A stretch of DNA of 64,000 nucleotides from Dyella terrae (GCF_022394535.1 NZ_CP089414.1:4030001-4094000), one strand, 5' to 3'. Numbered from the stretch's first letter, positions 28,533-37,715 are shown. Made by a program: numbers and translations. Notes: generated by a model not told the origin, from the sequence alone.

Positions 28533-29729
28533 CTACTTGGTTTCACCCAGCGTCCAGCCACCACCGCCCGGCATCACTGCGAATTGCCGCACGGTGGTCG
28601 CTGCGCAGTCGGCCGGCTTGTCTGTGCACTGAGCCAGCGTGACACGCAAATGCTGGTCGTCCACCAGGTCGAAATCCGCGAGTTTCGTACTCGCCAAACT
28701 TGCGGCCTTGTCGAGCACGGTGCCGATGAATACGCCGTTGTGGAACACGTACAACTGCAACTCACTGGGGTGGCACTGGTTGTCAACCGCCACCGCAGCT
28801 TCCGCGACGTAAGTGTCGCCCTTGCGTTGTGCGCGGCCGGTGAGCAGGCGTTCGCCGGTGAGCAGGAAGCGATCCTCCTCATTCTTCGGCTCGGAGGTAC
28901 GTGTCACGCATTGGGTCGCGGCGACGGTGCCCGGTGCGCCATGCGACAGCGGCTTCAACGGTCGCGGGACATAAGGTTGCGCCACCGGCATCGGGGCCGG
29001 GCGATGCATCCACATCACCAGCGCGGTGGCGCTAAGCACCACCGCAGCCATGGCCACGACGCGACCTTGCAGGGCAGGGCGCGGATGCAGATACACCAGG
29101 GTGCACAGGGCCAGCAGCAAGGCGAACGGCGACGCGGGATGCCAGAACAACGCCAGCAAGGCGACCAACGCCGTGACGATGGCCGCGAAGGAGAAAGCCT
29201 TCCTCTCCGGCTTGGTCACGGGCGCGGCAGGTAGCGGCGGTGGCTGGTGGGGCGCGGGGGTGGTGACTTCAGGCTCGAGCGTGGCCGTGTCGTCGATAGG
29301 GTGCTGCGTTGGTACCTGCGCCTGCGGTGGCAGCGGCGGCGGTTCCTCCGCTGCTGGAGTGGGCGTCCAGGCAAACCAGGTCTGGCCACCGTCGTGGCAC
29401 CACTGGTCGCCCGGTTCGGCGTAGCGCTCCAAGGCATCCTCCGGCAAGGGGCCACGCACCTGGTTGTCACGGCGCAGCCACACCAGCCGGTCGCCGTCCG
29501 GCCATACATCGGCTTCGACGCCCAAGGCGCGCAACTGGGTCGCCTGCGCGTCGGCGGTCTCGGCATCCAGGCCGAGGCGGATGATCAGCGGCGTCCGCGC
29601 GAACACGCGCTCGCGAAACCCTGCCATCTCCATGCCGAAGGCTGCCGCCATGCGTTCGTGCACGGCGTCCGGGTCCTGGCCGTCGAGCAGGCGGCCGGAA
29701 AGTACCAGGCAACAGCGGTCCATACCCAT
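28533..29729 (-). CDS. Membrane protein with GYF-like N-terminal segment, unknown function
   Basis: This 398-residue protein begins MGMDRCCLVLSGRLLDGQDP without a signal peptide. An N-terminal alpha/beta domain (1-80) is followed by a GYF_2-like stretch (VWLRRDNQVRGPLPEDALE and WCHDGGQTWFAW). Then come a Pro-rich linker (about 125-165), two adjacent membrane helices (about 178-222) and a C-terminal domain with several Cys (QCVTRTSEPK, QCTDKPADCAATTV). The last domain should be periplasmic. It converges on the histidine kinase gene and diverges from trpE. No function can be assigned. Confidence 0.7.
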   Translation of the reverse strand: MGMDRCCLVLSGRLLDGQDPDAVHERMAAAFGMEMAGFRERVFARTPLIIRLGLDAETADAQATQLRALGVEADVWPDGDRLVWLRRDNQVRGPLPEDALERYAEPGDQWCHDGGQTWFAWTPTPAAEEPPPLPPQAQVPTQHPIDDTATLEPEVTTPAPHQPPPLPAAPVTKPERKAFSFAAIVTALVALLALFWHPASPFALLLALCTLVYLHPRPALQGRVVAMAAVVLSATALVMWMHRPAPMPVAQPYVPRPLKPLSHGAPGTVAATQCVTRTSEPKNEEDRFLLTGERLLTGRAQRKGDTYVAEAAVAVDNQCHPSELQLYVFHNGVFIGTVLDKAASLASTKLADFDLVDDQHLRVTLAQCTDKPADCAATTVRQFAVMPGGGGWTLGETK

Positions 29730-29886
29730 CGATTCCCCCTGCGGATGCCGTCATGTGCACCGATGCCGCAAGGTTAGGCGTGCTAGCCCGGGCGAACAAG
29801 CAGACTCTTTCTTAGCGCTGGGCTTCGGTTCGTCGGCTTCCTGCCCCTACAATGGCCGTTCAAGCTTGGCCATCCGGATCCCCCAC

Positions 29887-31362
29887 GTGATTTCCCGAGA
29901 CGATTTCGACGCGCTGGCAGCGCAGGGTCATACCCGCATTCCGCTGGTGCGCGAGGTGTTTTCCGACCTCGACACGCCGCTGTCGGTATACCTGAAGCTG
30001 GCCGACGGCCCGTATACCTTCCTGTTCGAATCGGTAGAGGGCGGCGCGACGTGGGGGCGCTATTCGATCATCGGCCTGCCTGCCAAGCGCGTGTATCGCC
30101 TGCGCGGCCACGAGCTGGAAGTGGAAGATGCCGGCGAGGTCACCGAGCGCCGCCACGTGGACGATCCGCTGGGCGAGATCGAAAACCTGCGCAAGCAATA
30201 CGACGTGCCGCGCCTTCCGCAGCTGCCCGCTTTCAGTGGCGGCTTAGTTGGTTATTTCGGCTTCGAGACCATCGGCTACATCGAGCCGCGCCTTGCCCGG
30301 TGGGATCGCCCCGACGAGCTGGGCACGCCCGACGTGCTGCTCATGCTCGCGGAAGAAGTGGCGGTATTCGACAACCTCAAGGGCCGCCTGTACCTGATCG
30401 TGCATGCCGATCCTTCGCAGCCGCACGCCTATGCCGAAGCTCAGCGCCGACTCGACGCGCTGGTGTACCGATTGCGCCAAAGCGGCGTGTCGTACCCGCA
30501 GCTCAACCAGGGCACGGCGCTGGACGAAGGCGACTTCAAATCCTCCTTCACCAAGGAGGAGTTCGAGGCCATGGTGGAGCGCGCAAAGGAGTACATCCGC
30601 GCCGGCGACATCTTCCAGGTGGTGCCTTCGCAGCGTCTCAGCGTGGGCTTCAATGCCCGCCCGGTGGACGTATACCGCGCGCTGCGTGCGCTCAATCCTT
30701 CGCCGTACATGTACTTCGTGGACCTGGGAAATACGCAGATCGTCGGTTCCTCGCCGGAGATCCTCGCGCGCCTGAAAGACGGCAAGGTTGTGGTGCGTCC
30801 GCTGGCCGGCACGCGCAAACGCGGTGCGACCGAGGAAGAAGATCAAGCGCTGGAGGCGGAACTGCTCGCCGACCCCAAGGAGCGCGCGGAGCACGTGATG
30901 CTGATCGACCTTGGGCGCAACGACATCGGCCGCATCAGCGAAACGGGCAGTGTGGAAGTGAGCGAGTCCTTCGTGGTCGAGCGCTACTCGCACGTCATGC
31001 ACATCGTTTCGCAGGTGCAAGGCAAGGTCCGCCCGGACGTCGGCTACATGGACGTGCTCAAGGCCACCTTCCCGGCAGGCACACTCAGCGGTGCGCCCAA
31101 AATCCGCGCGCTGGAGATCATCCAGGAGTTGGAGCCGTACAAGCGCAACATCTACGCCGGTGCGATCGGCTGGATTGGCTGGTGGGGCGACGCGGACACG
31201 GCCATCGCCATCCGCACCGCCGTGATTCAGGATGGACGTCTACACGTCCAGGCCGGCGCGGGCATCGTATACGACTCCGACCCGTCGTCCGAATGGGAAG
31301 AGACGATGAGCAAGGGGCGCGCTCTATTCCGTGCCGTGGCCCAGGCTGCGAAGGGCCTATGA
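29887..31362 (+). CDS. trpE: Anthranilate synthase component I
   Basis: Chorismate-utilising subunit that makes anthranilate in the first step of tryptophan synthesis, working with TrpG. GTG 29887 gives 491 residues, the usual length; the upstream in-frame extension is non-homologous. Motifs: the tryptophan-feedback region LADGPYTFLFESVEGGATWG, then FQVVPSQRLSV, VGSSPEILARLKDGKVVVRP, LIDLGRNDIGRI, and FPAGTLSGAPKIRALEIIQE with GIVYDSDPSSEWEET. The stop overlaps the next gene by 4 bases. The partner genes trpGDC are 16 kb downstream. Confidence 0.97.
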   Translation: MISRDDFDALAAQGHTRIPLVREVFSDLDTPLSVYLKLADGPYTFLFESVEGGATWGRYSIIGLPAKRVYRLRGHELEVEDAGEVTERRHVDDPLGEIENLRKQYDVPRLPQLPAFSGGLVGYFGFETIGYIEPRLARWDRPDELGTPDVLLMLAEEVAVFDNLKGRLYLIVHADPSQPHAYAEAQRRLDALVYRLRQSGVSYPQLNQGTALDEGDFKSSFTKEEFEAMVERAKEYIRAGDIFQVVPSQRLSVGFNARPVDVYRALRALNPSPYMYFVDLGNTQIVGSSPEILARLKDGKVVVRPLAGTRKRGATEEEDQALEAELLADPKERAEHVMLIDLGRNDIGRISETGSVEVSESFVVERYSHVMHIVSQVQGKVRPDVGYMDVLKATFPAGTLSGAPKIRALEIIQELEPYKRNIYAGAIGWIGWWGDADTAIAIRTAVIQDGRLHVQAGAGIVYDSDPSSEWEETMSKGRALFRAVAQAAKGL

Positions 31363-32072
31363 GCATGCGTCGCATGAGGCGGCCCGCAACGTGGACCTGC
31401 GCCCTCGGCCTGGGTAGTTCATTGTTGCTGGCGCCGCTGCACGCGCGTGAGCCTGAAACCCCGCCCGTCTGGCACGATGACGCCACCTCTCGGTTCGAGG
31501 CGCTGGCGTTGCTGCAATCGCTCAACGCTGAACTGCTCAGCCATCCCAGCGCCACGCTCACACTGGAGCGCTGGTGCGGCGAGCACCATATGGCGGCCGA
31601 AGCCAAGGTCGTCGCGGAGCGCGTGCAAGGCGAAGACAAACCGCTGCCTGCCGACGGACGCACCCAGTTGCAGATCGGCCCTGATGAGCCCGTACGCTAT
31701 CGTCGCGTGCAGCTCACCTGCGGCGGACACGTGCTGTCAGAGGCAGACAACTGGTACGTGCCATCGCGCCTTACCGAGGCGATGAACCACGAACTCGATA
31801 CCACCGACACGCCATTCGGCAAGGTGGTGCAGGCGCTGCATTTCCGTCGCCAGACCCTGTCGGCGGAACTACTATGGTCGCCGCTACCGAAAGGCTGGGA
31901 GAGCGAAGCCAACCTGCCCACATCCAGCGGCGCGGTGCTTTCCATGCCCCATCACGTTCTGCAGCACAGAGCGTTGTTGTTCGACGAGTCGAATCGTGCG
32001 TTTAGCCTCGTGGTCGAGAGCTATACGTCACAGGTGCTCGCCTTCGCTCCCGCAGCCCCGCATCGGCCATAA
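31359..32072 (+). CDS. Secreted protein with a chorismate-lyase (UbiC)-like pattern
   Basis: Starting at ATG 31359, within the trpE stop (ATGA), this 237-residue protein has a signal peptide (ATWTCALGLGSSLLLAPLHA). The mature domain (about 40-215) has the succession YRRVQLTCGGHVLSEADNWY, VPSRL, then TDTPFGKVVQALHFRRQTLS. This parallels the REVLL, VP and PLG-R pattern of UbiC chorismate pyruvate-lyase and related UTRA-fold proteins. UbiC is cytoplasmic, so an exported version is unusual. The fold call is by eye from memory; activity is not claimed. Co-translation with trpE is notable since both would act on chorismate if it were an enzyme. Confidence 0.7.
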   Translation: MSMRRMRRPATWTCALGLGSSLLLAPLHAREPETPPVWHDDATSRFEALALLQSLNAELLSHPSATLTLERWCGEHHMAAEAKVVAERVQGEDKPLPADGRTQLQIGPDEPVRYRRVQLTCGGHVLSEADNWYVPSRLTEAMNHELDTTDTPFGKVVQALHFRRQTLSAELLWSPLPKGWESEANLPTSSGAVLSMPHHVLQHRALLFDESNRAFSLVVESYTSQVLAFAPAAPHRP

Positions 32073-32290
32073 GTTAGATATCCCGCCACTCGTTTTCTCC
32101 CGTGGCTTCGATAAGAATGCGTGAGCGCAGTCACAGGGGGCTGGCTGCCAGGCATCGGGCCGTCGATCGACGGGATCTCCGTGCAACACCTACGCGATGT
32201 GCATCACGCCGCCGATGTCCCACCCCTTGCTACGGACATCCATGGGGGAGTGTCCGGTGAATGCCTGGGGTGCCAAGTCAGGGGAATGAC

Positions 32291-32983
32291 ATGAAGCATT
32301 TATGGAAGAAGGGCGTCGTGCTTGCGTGCGCCTTGAGCGTGTCCGCGTGCGCGTCGATCGTCGGTGGGCGCTATCAGAAGGTACAAGTGGAAACCCGCGC
32401 CGCTGACCAAAGCATTCGCGCTGATTGCACGCTGAGCAACGGCGAGAGCCAGGTCCACGTGACCACGCCGGGCACCGCCACCGTTCACCGTTCGTCGCAC
32501 GATCTCAACGTGAGCTGCCAGAAGGACGGCAAGCAGATTGCGCAGCAATCCTACGATTCGACCATCCGAGGCATGGTCTGGGGCAACCTCATCTTTGGCG
32601 GAGTGATCGGCTTGACGGTGGACTTATCGGACGGTGCCTGGCGTCACTATCCGGACAAGCTGAGCGTGCTGGCGTCCTCGTCGTATGCTGCCGTGGGCGG
32701 CTATGCCAACCCGGGCGGGGCAGGTACAGCAAGCTACGCAGCGTCGTCATCGCCCCAAGCCAACGGCCTGGCCAGTCTCGACAGCCGCGTCAGCAAGACG
32801 ATGTTCAACGCGGCGCAGAACGTGGCGGCCGCGCGCCAGTGTGACCGTGCGATCCACGTGGTGATGGTGGACGGCCAGCGGGCGATGTTCCGTTCGCAGT
32901 GTCCGGTCTCTGGCGACGTGCAGATCGAGTGCGCTGGCGATGCCTGCGTGGCCATGCAGCCCATGGGCGTCGCGAGTTATTGA
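32291..32983 (+). CDS. Lipoprotein of unknown function
   Basis: The 230-residue product has a lipoprotein signal (LWKKGVVLACALSVSACASIVGGRYQ, lipobox Cys at about 19), so it should be anchored to a membrane in the periplasm. The first domain (20-110) is beta-rich, with VQVETRAADQSIRADCTLSN and a Gly-rich hydrophobic stretch IRGMVWGNLIFGGVIGLTVD. That pattern occurs in small conserved lipoproteins whose role is unknown. AGGGGAA precedes the chosen ATG. The 218-base gap before it holds no gene and presumably its promoter. Confidence 0.75.
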   Translation: MKHLWKKGVVLACALSVSACASIVGGRYQKVQVETRAADQSIRADCTLSNGESQVHVTTPGTATVHRSSHDLNVSCQKDGKQIAQQSYDSTIRGMVWGNLIFGGVIGLTVDLSDGAWRHYPDKLSVLASSSYAAVGGYANPGGAGTASYAASSSPQANGLASLDSRVSKTMFNAAQNVAAARQCDRAIHVVMVDGQRAMFRSQCPVSGDVQIECAGDACVAMQPMGVASY

Positions 32984-33134
32984 ACAGGCTCTAACCTCGC
33001 TTTGAGGGAGCCGGCTGTCGGCCAGGCTCCCGTGAGTGTTTGAGATTGTTCCTATGTTTTGAGCCGTTGACGCTCACTACCTTTTCGGAATCCCGAATCA
33101 AGCCGTTGGCGAACGCCCGGCACGGAGGTTCCGC

Positions 33135-33368
33135 ATGGTTTCCCCTGTTGTCGAATACGTCGTCACACGCAAGCGTGGCGAGGGTTGGAACGTCGTGCGC
33201 AATGGCGCGCCGATTGGGCGGCGCTATGTGCTGGTCAGCGCATTGGAGTTGGCCACACATCTCGCCGAACGCGAGGCTGTGCGCAGTGGGCAAAATACGC
33301 GGGTGGTCATGGATCGCGAGGAGACCCACTGCTTGCCCAGCTACCGCCCGTGGCGCCAGGCCGCCTGA
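33135..33368 (+). CDS. Small DUF2188-like protein
   Basis: This 77-residue basic protein (MVSPVVEYVVTRKRGEGWNV) starts after an excellent GGAGGTTCCGC ribosome site. The pattern of a short beta strand, EGWNVVRNGAPIGRRYVL, and a helix with LELATHLAEREAVRSGQ resembles DUF2188 small proteins. Function unknown. It ends one base before the convergent hydrolase pseudogene. Confidence 0.75.
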   Translation: MVSPVVEYVVTRKRGEGWNVVRNGAPIGRRYVLVSALELATHLAEREAVRSGQNTRVVMDREETHCLPSYRPWRQAA

Positions 33369-33369
33369 T

Positions 33370-34426
33370 TCACTTCGTCAGGAACAGTTGCCCGATGGCC
33401 AGCGCTGTCGGGTAAGGCTCTGGGTCGTTGCGGTTGCTGAGCAGGATCACCGTCAGATGCTGCTTCGGCCAGCGGATGATGACGTTGCGAAAGCCCATGC
33501 TTTCGCCTGAGTGCCATAGCACATCACCATGGATGCGCCAGCCAAAGCCGTAGCTATCGACGTCGGTTTCGCCGCTCACCTTATTCTGCGCGCTGAAGGC
33601 AAGCTGGCGAGAGGCATCGGACAGCAGGCGGTGGTCGTAGAGTGCTGCATCCCACTTCGCCAGATCATCGATGGATGAGTAGATGCCGCCGTCGCCGCGC
33701 GTCGCGCTGGTGGGGCTTTGGTCCGTCTGCACCCAATGGCCGCCGTCCTCGCTATAGCCATAGGCGCGATGCGTCACCGCCGGTCCGCCGCGCACGTAGA
33801 GCAAGGTATGCGCCATGCCTGAGTGGCTGGAAGATATTCTTACCCAGAAAGTCCTGCAGCGATTGGCCGGATGCGCGCTCCACGATGAGCCCCAGCAACA
33901 CGTAGCCGCCATTGCTGTAACGATAAGACGTGCCTGGCGCGAAATAGTTGCGTGGTTCGGCGGCCAGCATGCGCAGCACGTCGGCGTCATGGATCTGCGC
34001 GGTCTGGTCTGCGGGCATCAGGTCTTCGTAATCGATCAGGCCGCCGCCATGACTGAGCAACTGGCGGATGGTGATCTGCTCGTGCGCTGCAGGAAGCTCC
34101 GGCAACCAGTGACGCACATGATCATCAAGGCTGAGTTTGCCGCGTTCCGCCAACAGCAAAATGGCCGCCGCCGTGAACTGTTTGCTGACAGAAGCGAGCC
34201 GGTAGTTGGTGGCTGGCGTCGCGGTCTCATGCGTCTCCAGGTTGGCTTGGCCGTAGCCGCGCTTCACCAGTGGCTTGCCATCTTTGATGACCAGTAGCGA
34301 TGCTCCCGGCGCGTCACCCTGGTAGCGGGCCATCAGCGCATCGACATCGGGGGTGGAATCCTTGCCGTGCGCGAGTCCGGCGACGAACAGCGTGGCGGCC
34401 AGCAACGGAGCTAACTTGCGCATCAT
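33370..34426 (-). pseudogene. Beta-lactamase-fold serine hydrolase, frameshifted
   Basis: The 5' part (start about 34426, MMRKLAPLLAATLFVAGLAHG signal peptide) contains the serine nucleophile motif LASVSKQFTA (SxxK) and YRYSNGGYVLLG (YxN), and runs to IFQPL. The family-typical continuation GMAHTLLYVRGG, with YGFGWRIHGDVLWHSGESMGF (HxG motif), is in the next frame and ends at 33370. Removing one base near 33820 (extra T on the plus strand) gives IFQPLGMAHTLLY and one frame of about 350 codons. Family members include D,D-peptidases and esterases of class C beta-lactamase fold. It is the last gene of the leftward peptidoglycan-peptide operon. Confidence 0.82.
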
Positions 34427-34452
34427 GTGTCGTCTCATGGTGTGGCGGGGTC

Positions 34453-35166
34453 TTACTGCACGGGTACGTCGTAGATGGTGTCTGGCGTGGGCTCGGGTGC
34501 GAGCGTGTAGTGCCACCACTCCATCGCATAGTTGCGGAAGCCTTCCCGCTCCATTGCGCGCTTGAGCACTTCGCGATTTGCATGCTGCGCGGGCGTGGCC
34601 TCGGGTGAGTCGGTATTGGCGAGCGTGCCGAAGTAATCGAAGTCCGTACCCATATCGAGCGGCGTGCAGTGCGTATCGGCCGCATCGCATTGCATCAGCG
34701 TGAGATCTACCGTGGCACCACGGCTGTGGCCGGAGACGGGCGCGATGTAGTCGCCCAGCAGGGCGCTCTTGTCGAGCTTGGGATAGTGCGCGGCCTTAGT
34801 GCGTTGATCAGCCAGGTCACCAGCCCAGCGTACGAAGTGCTTCACGGCGCGGGCCGGGCGATAGCAGTCGAACACGTCCAGCCGCTGATGGTGGGGACGA
34901 AGATCGCGCTGTACGCTTGCCAGTGCCTCGGCCGCCGGCTTGAGTAGCAGGCATTTGGCGGCGAGATAACCATCGACGGGTTCTCCGACGAAGTTATCGC
35001 TGCCCGCGTACTTGATGTCCTCGGCAATATCCGGTGCCAGTGGATGGATGTCGACCAGGCCTGCTTGTACCGCCGTCTGTGCGGGCGATAGCGTCGGTGT
35101 GCCGTCGGCATGGGCTGCACAGGCCAAGAGCGACCCTCCGAGTGCCACCAAGAAGCGCCGCTTCAT
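34453..35166 (-). CDS. VanX/DdpX-type D-alanyl-D-alanine dipeptidase
   Basis: The 237-residue exported zinc peptidase of family M15D has a signal peptide (MKRRFLVALGGSLLACAAHA). Signature residues are DCYRPARAVKHFVRWAGD, SGHSRGATVDLTL (zinc His and Asp), and MEWWHYTL (catalytic Glu and zinc His). It should split D-Ala-D-Ala or related D,D-dipeptides in the periplasm. An alternative ATG at 35181 overlaps the upstream dipeptidase gene. It sits between the M19 dipeptidase and the beta-lactamase-fold gene, in the same operon. Confidence 0.9.
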   Translation of the reverse strand: MKRRFLVALGGSLLACAAHADGTPTLSPAQTAVQAGLVDIHPLAPDIAEDIKYAGSDNFVGEPVDGYLAAKCLLLKPAAEALASVQRDLRPHHQRLDVFDCYRPARAVKHFVRWAGDLADQRTKAAHYPKLDKSALLGDYIAPVSGHSRGATVDLTLMQCDAADTHCTPLDMGTDFDYFGTLANTDSPEATPAQHANREVLKRAMEREGFRNYAMEWWHYTLAPEPTPDTIYDVPVQ

Positions 35167-35170
35167 CAGC

Positions 35171-36382
35171 TCAGTTCGCATGGTTCGCGGTGGCCCGCTG
35201 GGTTACCTCGCCCCAGACGCGTAGCAGGTTGCCACCCCATATCTTGGCGATGTCGGCATCGCTGAAGCCGGCTCGCCGTAGCGCTGCGGTCACGTTGCGG
35301 GTCTGCGTAGCATCGTTCCAGCCCGCGAGGCCACCGCCGCCGTCGAAGTCCGAGGCGATACCGACGTGATCGATACCGGCTACCTCAACCATGTGCTTGA
35401 TGTGGGCGACGTAGTCGTCCACGTTAGGCGGCGGGAGTGCGGCGTCGATGCGCTTCATGCCGTCGATGTAGGCAGGCAGGTACTCGTGCTTTTCGCTAGC
35501 GAAGCTTTTGTCGCCGGTCTGCTTCGCGACCTGTGCCTGCAATGCTTTCATTGCGAGATCACGGGCGGGATCGAGGCGGATGAATTCCTGCACTGCCACG
35601 GCCTGGATCACGCCACCCTTGGCGGCGATGGCGCGCAACAGATCGTCGGAAAGGTTACGCGGATGGTTGTCGAGTGCACGGGCAGAGGAGTGCGAGGCGA
35701 TCACCGGTGAGGTGGATAGGGCAAGCACCTCGCGCACGCAGGCATCGGAGGAATGCGAGACGTCGACCATGATGCCCAACTGGTTGGCACGCTTGACGAC
35801 ACTGCGGCCGAAGTCGGTGATGCTGTACTCGGGGAGTGGCGTGTCGCCAAGGTCGGCTTCCGGTGTGGAGCTGCTGCAGAGATCGTTGTTGCCCATGTGA
35901 GCCAGCCCGACGTAACGCGCGCCGCGTGCGAAGGCGGCGTCGAGATTCTTGATGTCATGGCCCAGCGAGTAGCCGTTCTCGACGCCAATCATCGCCGAGA
36001 GACGGCCCGCGGCCTTGTTGGTGCGTACATCGTCGGGCGTCCTGGCCAGTCGGATCTGGTCGGGGTACGCCTTCAGCATCAGGTCGATGTCGTCATACTT
36101 GGTTCTTGCCTGCGCGACGGCGTGGGCCCAGCCTTTGGGCGTCAACGGCCCCTGGTCCACGTAGACGATGAAGAACACGGCATCGAGCCCGCCGCGTTGC
36201 ATCTTGTCCAGGTCCACTTGCAGTGGCGTCTGTTTGCCGAAGTCGAAGCGGGCCTCGCGCATGTAGGCGAAGGGAATATCCACATGGGTGTCGAGCGTGA
36301 TCGGCGGATCTTTCTGCGCGACGGCGGTGGTACTGCCTAGTGCGATAGCTAGCGCGATACCGAGCTTGCGGACAGTCTTCAT
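35171..36382 (-). CDS. M19-family membrane (renal-type) dipeptidase
   Basis: The 403-residue exported enzyme has a signal peptide ending near TTAVAQ. Binuclear zinc ligands are visible: LDTHVDIPF (H33, D35), IGVENGY (bridging Glu), DVSHSS and ASHSSARALDNH (His), and GIASDFDGGGGL (Asp). Family members hydrolyse L-Xaa-D-Xaa and L,L dipeptides; in this context the likely substrates are muropeptide-derived dipeptides such as L-Ala-Glu. Its ATG overlaps the lysA stop by 4 bases (ATGA). Confidence 0.93.
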   Translation of the reverse strand: MKTVRKLGIALAIALGSTTAVAQKDPPITLDTHVDIPFAYMREARFDFGKQTPLQVDLDKMQRGGLDAVFFIVYVDQGPLTPKGWAHAVAQARTKYDDIDLMLKAYPDQIRLARTPDDVRTNKAAGRLSAMIGVENGYSLGHDIKNLDAAFARGARYVGLAHMGNNDLCSSSTPEADLGDTPLPEYSITDFGRSVVKRANQLGIMVDVSHSSDACVREVLALSTSPVIASHSSARALDNHPRNLSDDLLRAIAAKGGVIQAVAVQEFIRLDPARDLAMKALQAQVAKQTGDKSFASEKHEYLPAYIDGMKRIDAALPPPNVDDYVAHIKHMVEVAGIDHVGIASDFDGGGGLAGWNDATQTRNVTAALRRAGFSDADIAKIWGGNLLRVWGEVTQRATANHAN

Positions 36383-37644
36383 GCGGTCTCCCAGTGTTTG
36401 GCCAGTTGTTCGCCGGCGACTATCTCTTCGAACGTTTGCCGCTGTCGCACCATCGCGTAGCGACCCTTGTCGACCATGACTTCTGCGGCAAGCGGGCGAG
36501 AGTTGTAGGTGGATGCCATGGAGGCGCCGTAGGCACCGGCGGTGCGGATCATCAGCAGGTCGCCAGCGGCACAGGTCGGCAGGGTGCGGGCTCTGGCGAA
36601 GGTGTCGCCGGTTTCGCAGACCGGCCCTACGATGTCGTACGCGGTCATCGGGCGATGCTCCCCGTCTATCAGCGCGATGTCATGCCATGCATCGTACAGG
36701 CTGGGGCGGGCGAGATCGTTCATGGCGGCATCAAGCACCAGGAAGTCGCGTTGATCACCATGTTTGACGCGGATCACGCGCGTCAGCAGCACGCCGGCTT
36801 CGCCGACCAGATAGCGACCGGGCTCGAATAGCAAACGGCCGTCGAAACCGGCCAGCGCTTCGCGCACGGTGGCCACGTAGTCGGCAGCATCGATAGGATG
36901 GTCATGGCCCGCGCGATAGCAAACACCCAGCCCACCACCCGCGTCGATGCTGTTGATCGGATGGCCCTGCGCAACAAGCTCGCGCCAGAAGGCGGCTACG
37001 CGTTGCATGGCCTCCTGGAAGGGCTGGAGGCTGAGGATCTGCGAGCCGATATGCACGTGCAGTCCGTCCAGTTGAACGTGGCTCAGTTCATGGCGTGCTG
37101 CGAACCATCGTCGCGCCTCGTCGATGCTTACGCCGAACTTGTTCTCCGCTTTGCCGGTCGAAATCTTGGCATGCGTGAGTGCGTCGACATCCGGGTTGAT
37201 GCGGACGGCGGCACGGGCGATGGTGCCCTTGGAGCGCGCAACCCGTTGCAGGGTGAGCAGTTCGTCGTGCGACTCCACATTGAAACGCAGGATGCCTGCG
37301 CCGAGTGCCTCAGTGATCTCCAGTTCACTCTTGCCCACGCCGGAAAAAACGATGTGTTCGGGCGGTATGCCGGCCTGCAGCGCCCGCCAGAGTTCACCCG
37401 CCGAGACGATGTCTGCACCTACACCATGCTCGTGCATGAAGCCGAGCACGCCACGATTCGAGTTCGCCTTGACCGCAAAGCAGATCAGCGCATCCGTGCC
37501 GCGCAGTGCGGCCTGCAATGCCTGGATGCGTTCGCGAATCGAGCGGGCGGAGTACACATATAACGGCGTGCCCAAGCGCGCAGCCAACGCGCGGAGGTCC
37601 ACATCGTCGAGCGTGGCGAGTGGTGAAGTGGTTGCCAGCGTCAT
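36379..37644 (-). CDS. lysA: Diaminopimelate decarboxylase, stand-alone LysA
   Basis: The 421-residue PLP enzyme of fold type III would convert meso-diaminopimelate to L-lysine. It shows the PLP-lysine CFAVKANSN (about K59), GADIVSAGELWRAL, HVHIGSQILS, DAGGGLGV, FEPGRYLVGEAG (the EPGR substrate motif) and CETGDTFAR. The ATG at 37644 overlaps the stop of a 16-codon mini-frame with a strong ribosome site, suggesting coupled initiation; a longer start at 37719 overlaps the transglutaminase stop. The operon context of secreted peptidases suggests a catabolic role on released diaminopimelate (inference). Confidence 0.9.
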   Translation of the reverse strand: MTLATTSPLATLDDVDLRALAARLGTPLYVYSARSIRERIQALQAALRGTDALICFAVKANSNRGVLGFMHEHGVGADIVSAGELWRALQAGIPPEHIVFSGVGKSELEITEALGAGILRFNVESHDELLTLQRVARSKGTIARAAVRINPDVDALTHAKISTGKAENKFGVSIDEARRWFAARHELSHVQLDGLHVHIGSQILSLQPFQEAMQRVAAFWRELVAQGHPINSIDAGGGLGVCYRAGHDHPIDAADYVATVREALAGFDGRLLFEPGRYLVGEAGVLLTRVIRVKHGDQRDFLVLDAAMNDLARPSLYDAWHDIALIDGEHRPMTAYDIVGPVCETGDTFARARTLPTCAAGDLLMIRTAGAYGASMASTYNSRPLAAEVMVDKGRYAMVRQRQTFEEIVAGEQLAKHWETA

Positions 37645-37691
37645 GGTCGCACCTGGTGCCTTGTCGTCCTGCGGAGGATGCGTCCCATCAT
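37641..37691 (-). CDS. Possible 16-codon mini-gene coupled to lysA
   Basis: GAAGGAGACCGGAA places a near-ideal ribosome site before ATG-ATG at 37691. The frame MMGRILRRTTRHQVRP ends in a TGA that overlaps the lysA ATG (ATGA). It may serve only to deliver ribosomes to lysA, which lacks a good site of its own. The alternative, that lysA starts at 37719 and this is a chance frame, is possible. Confidence 0.3.
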   Translation of the reverse strand: MMGRILRRTTRHQVRP

Positions 37692-37715
37692 TTCCGGTCT
37701 CCTTCGAATCCGCCG

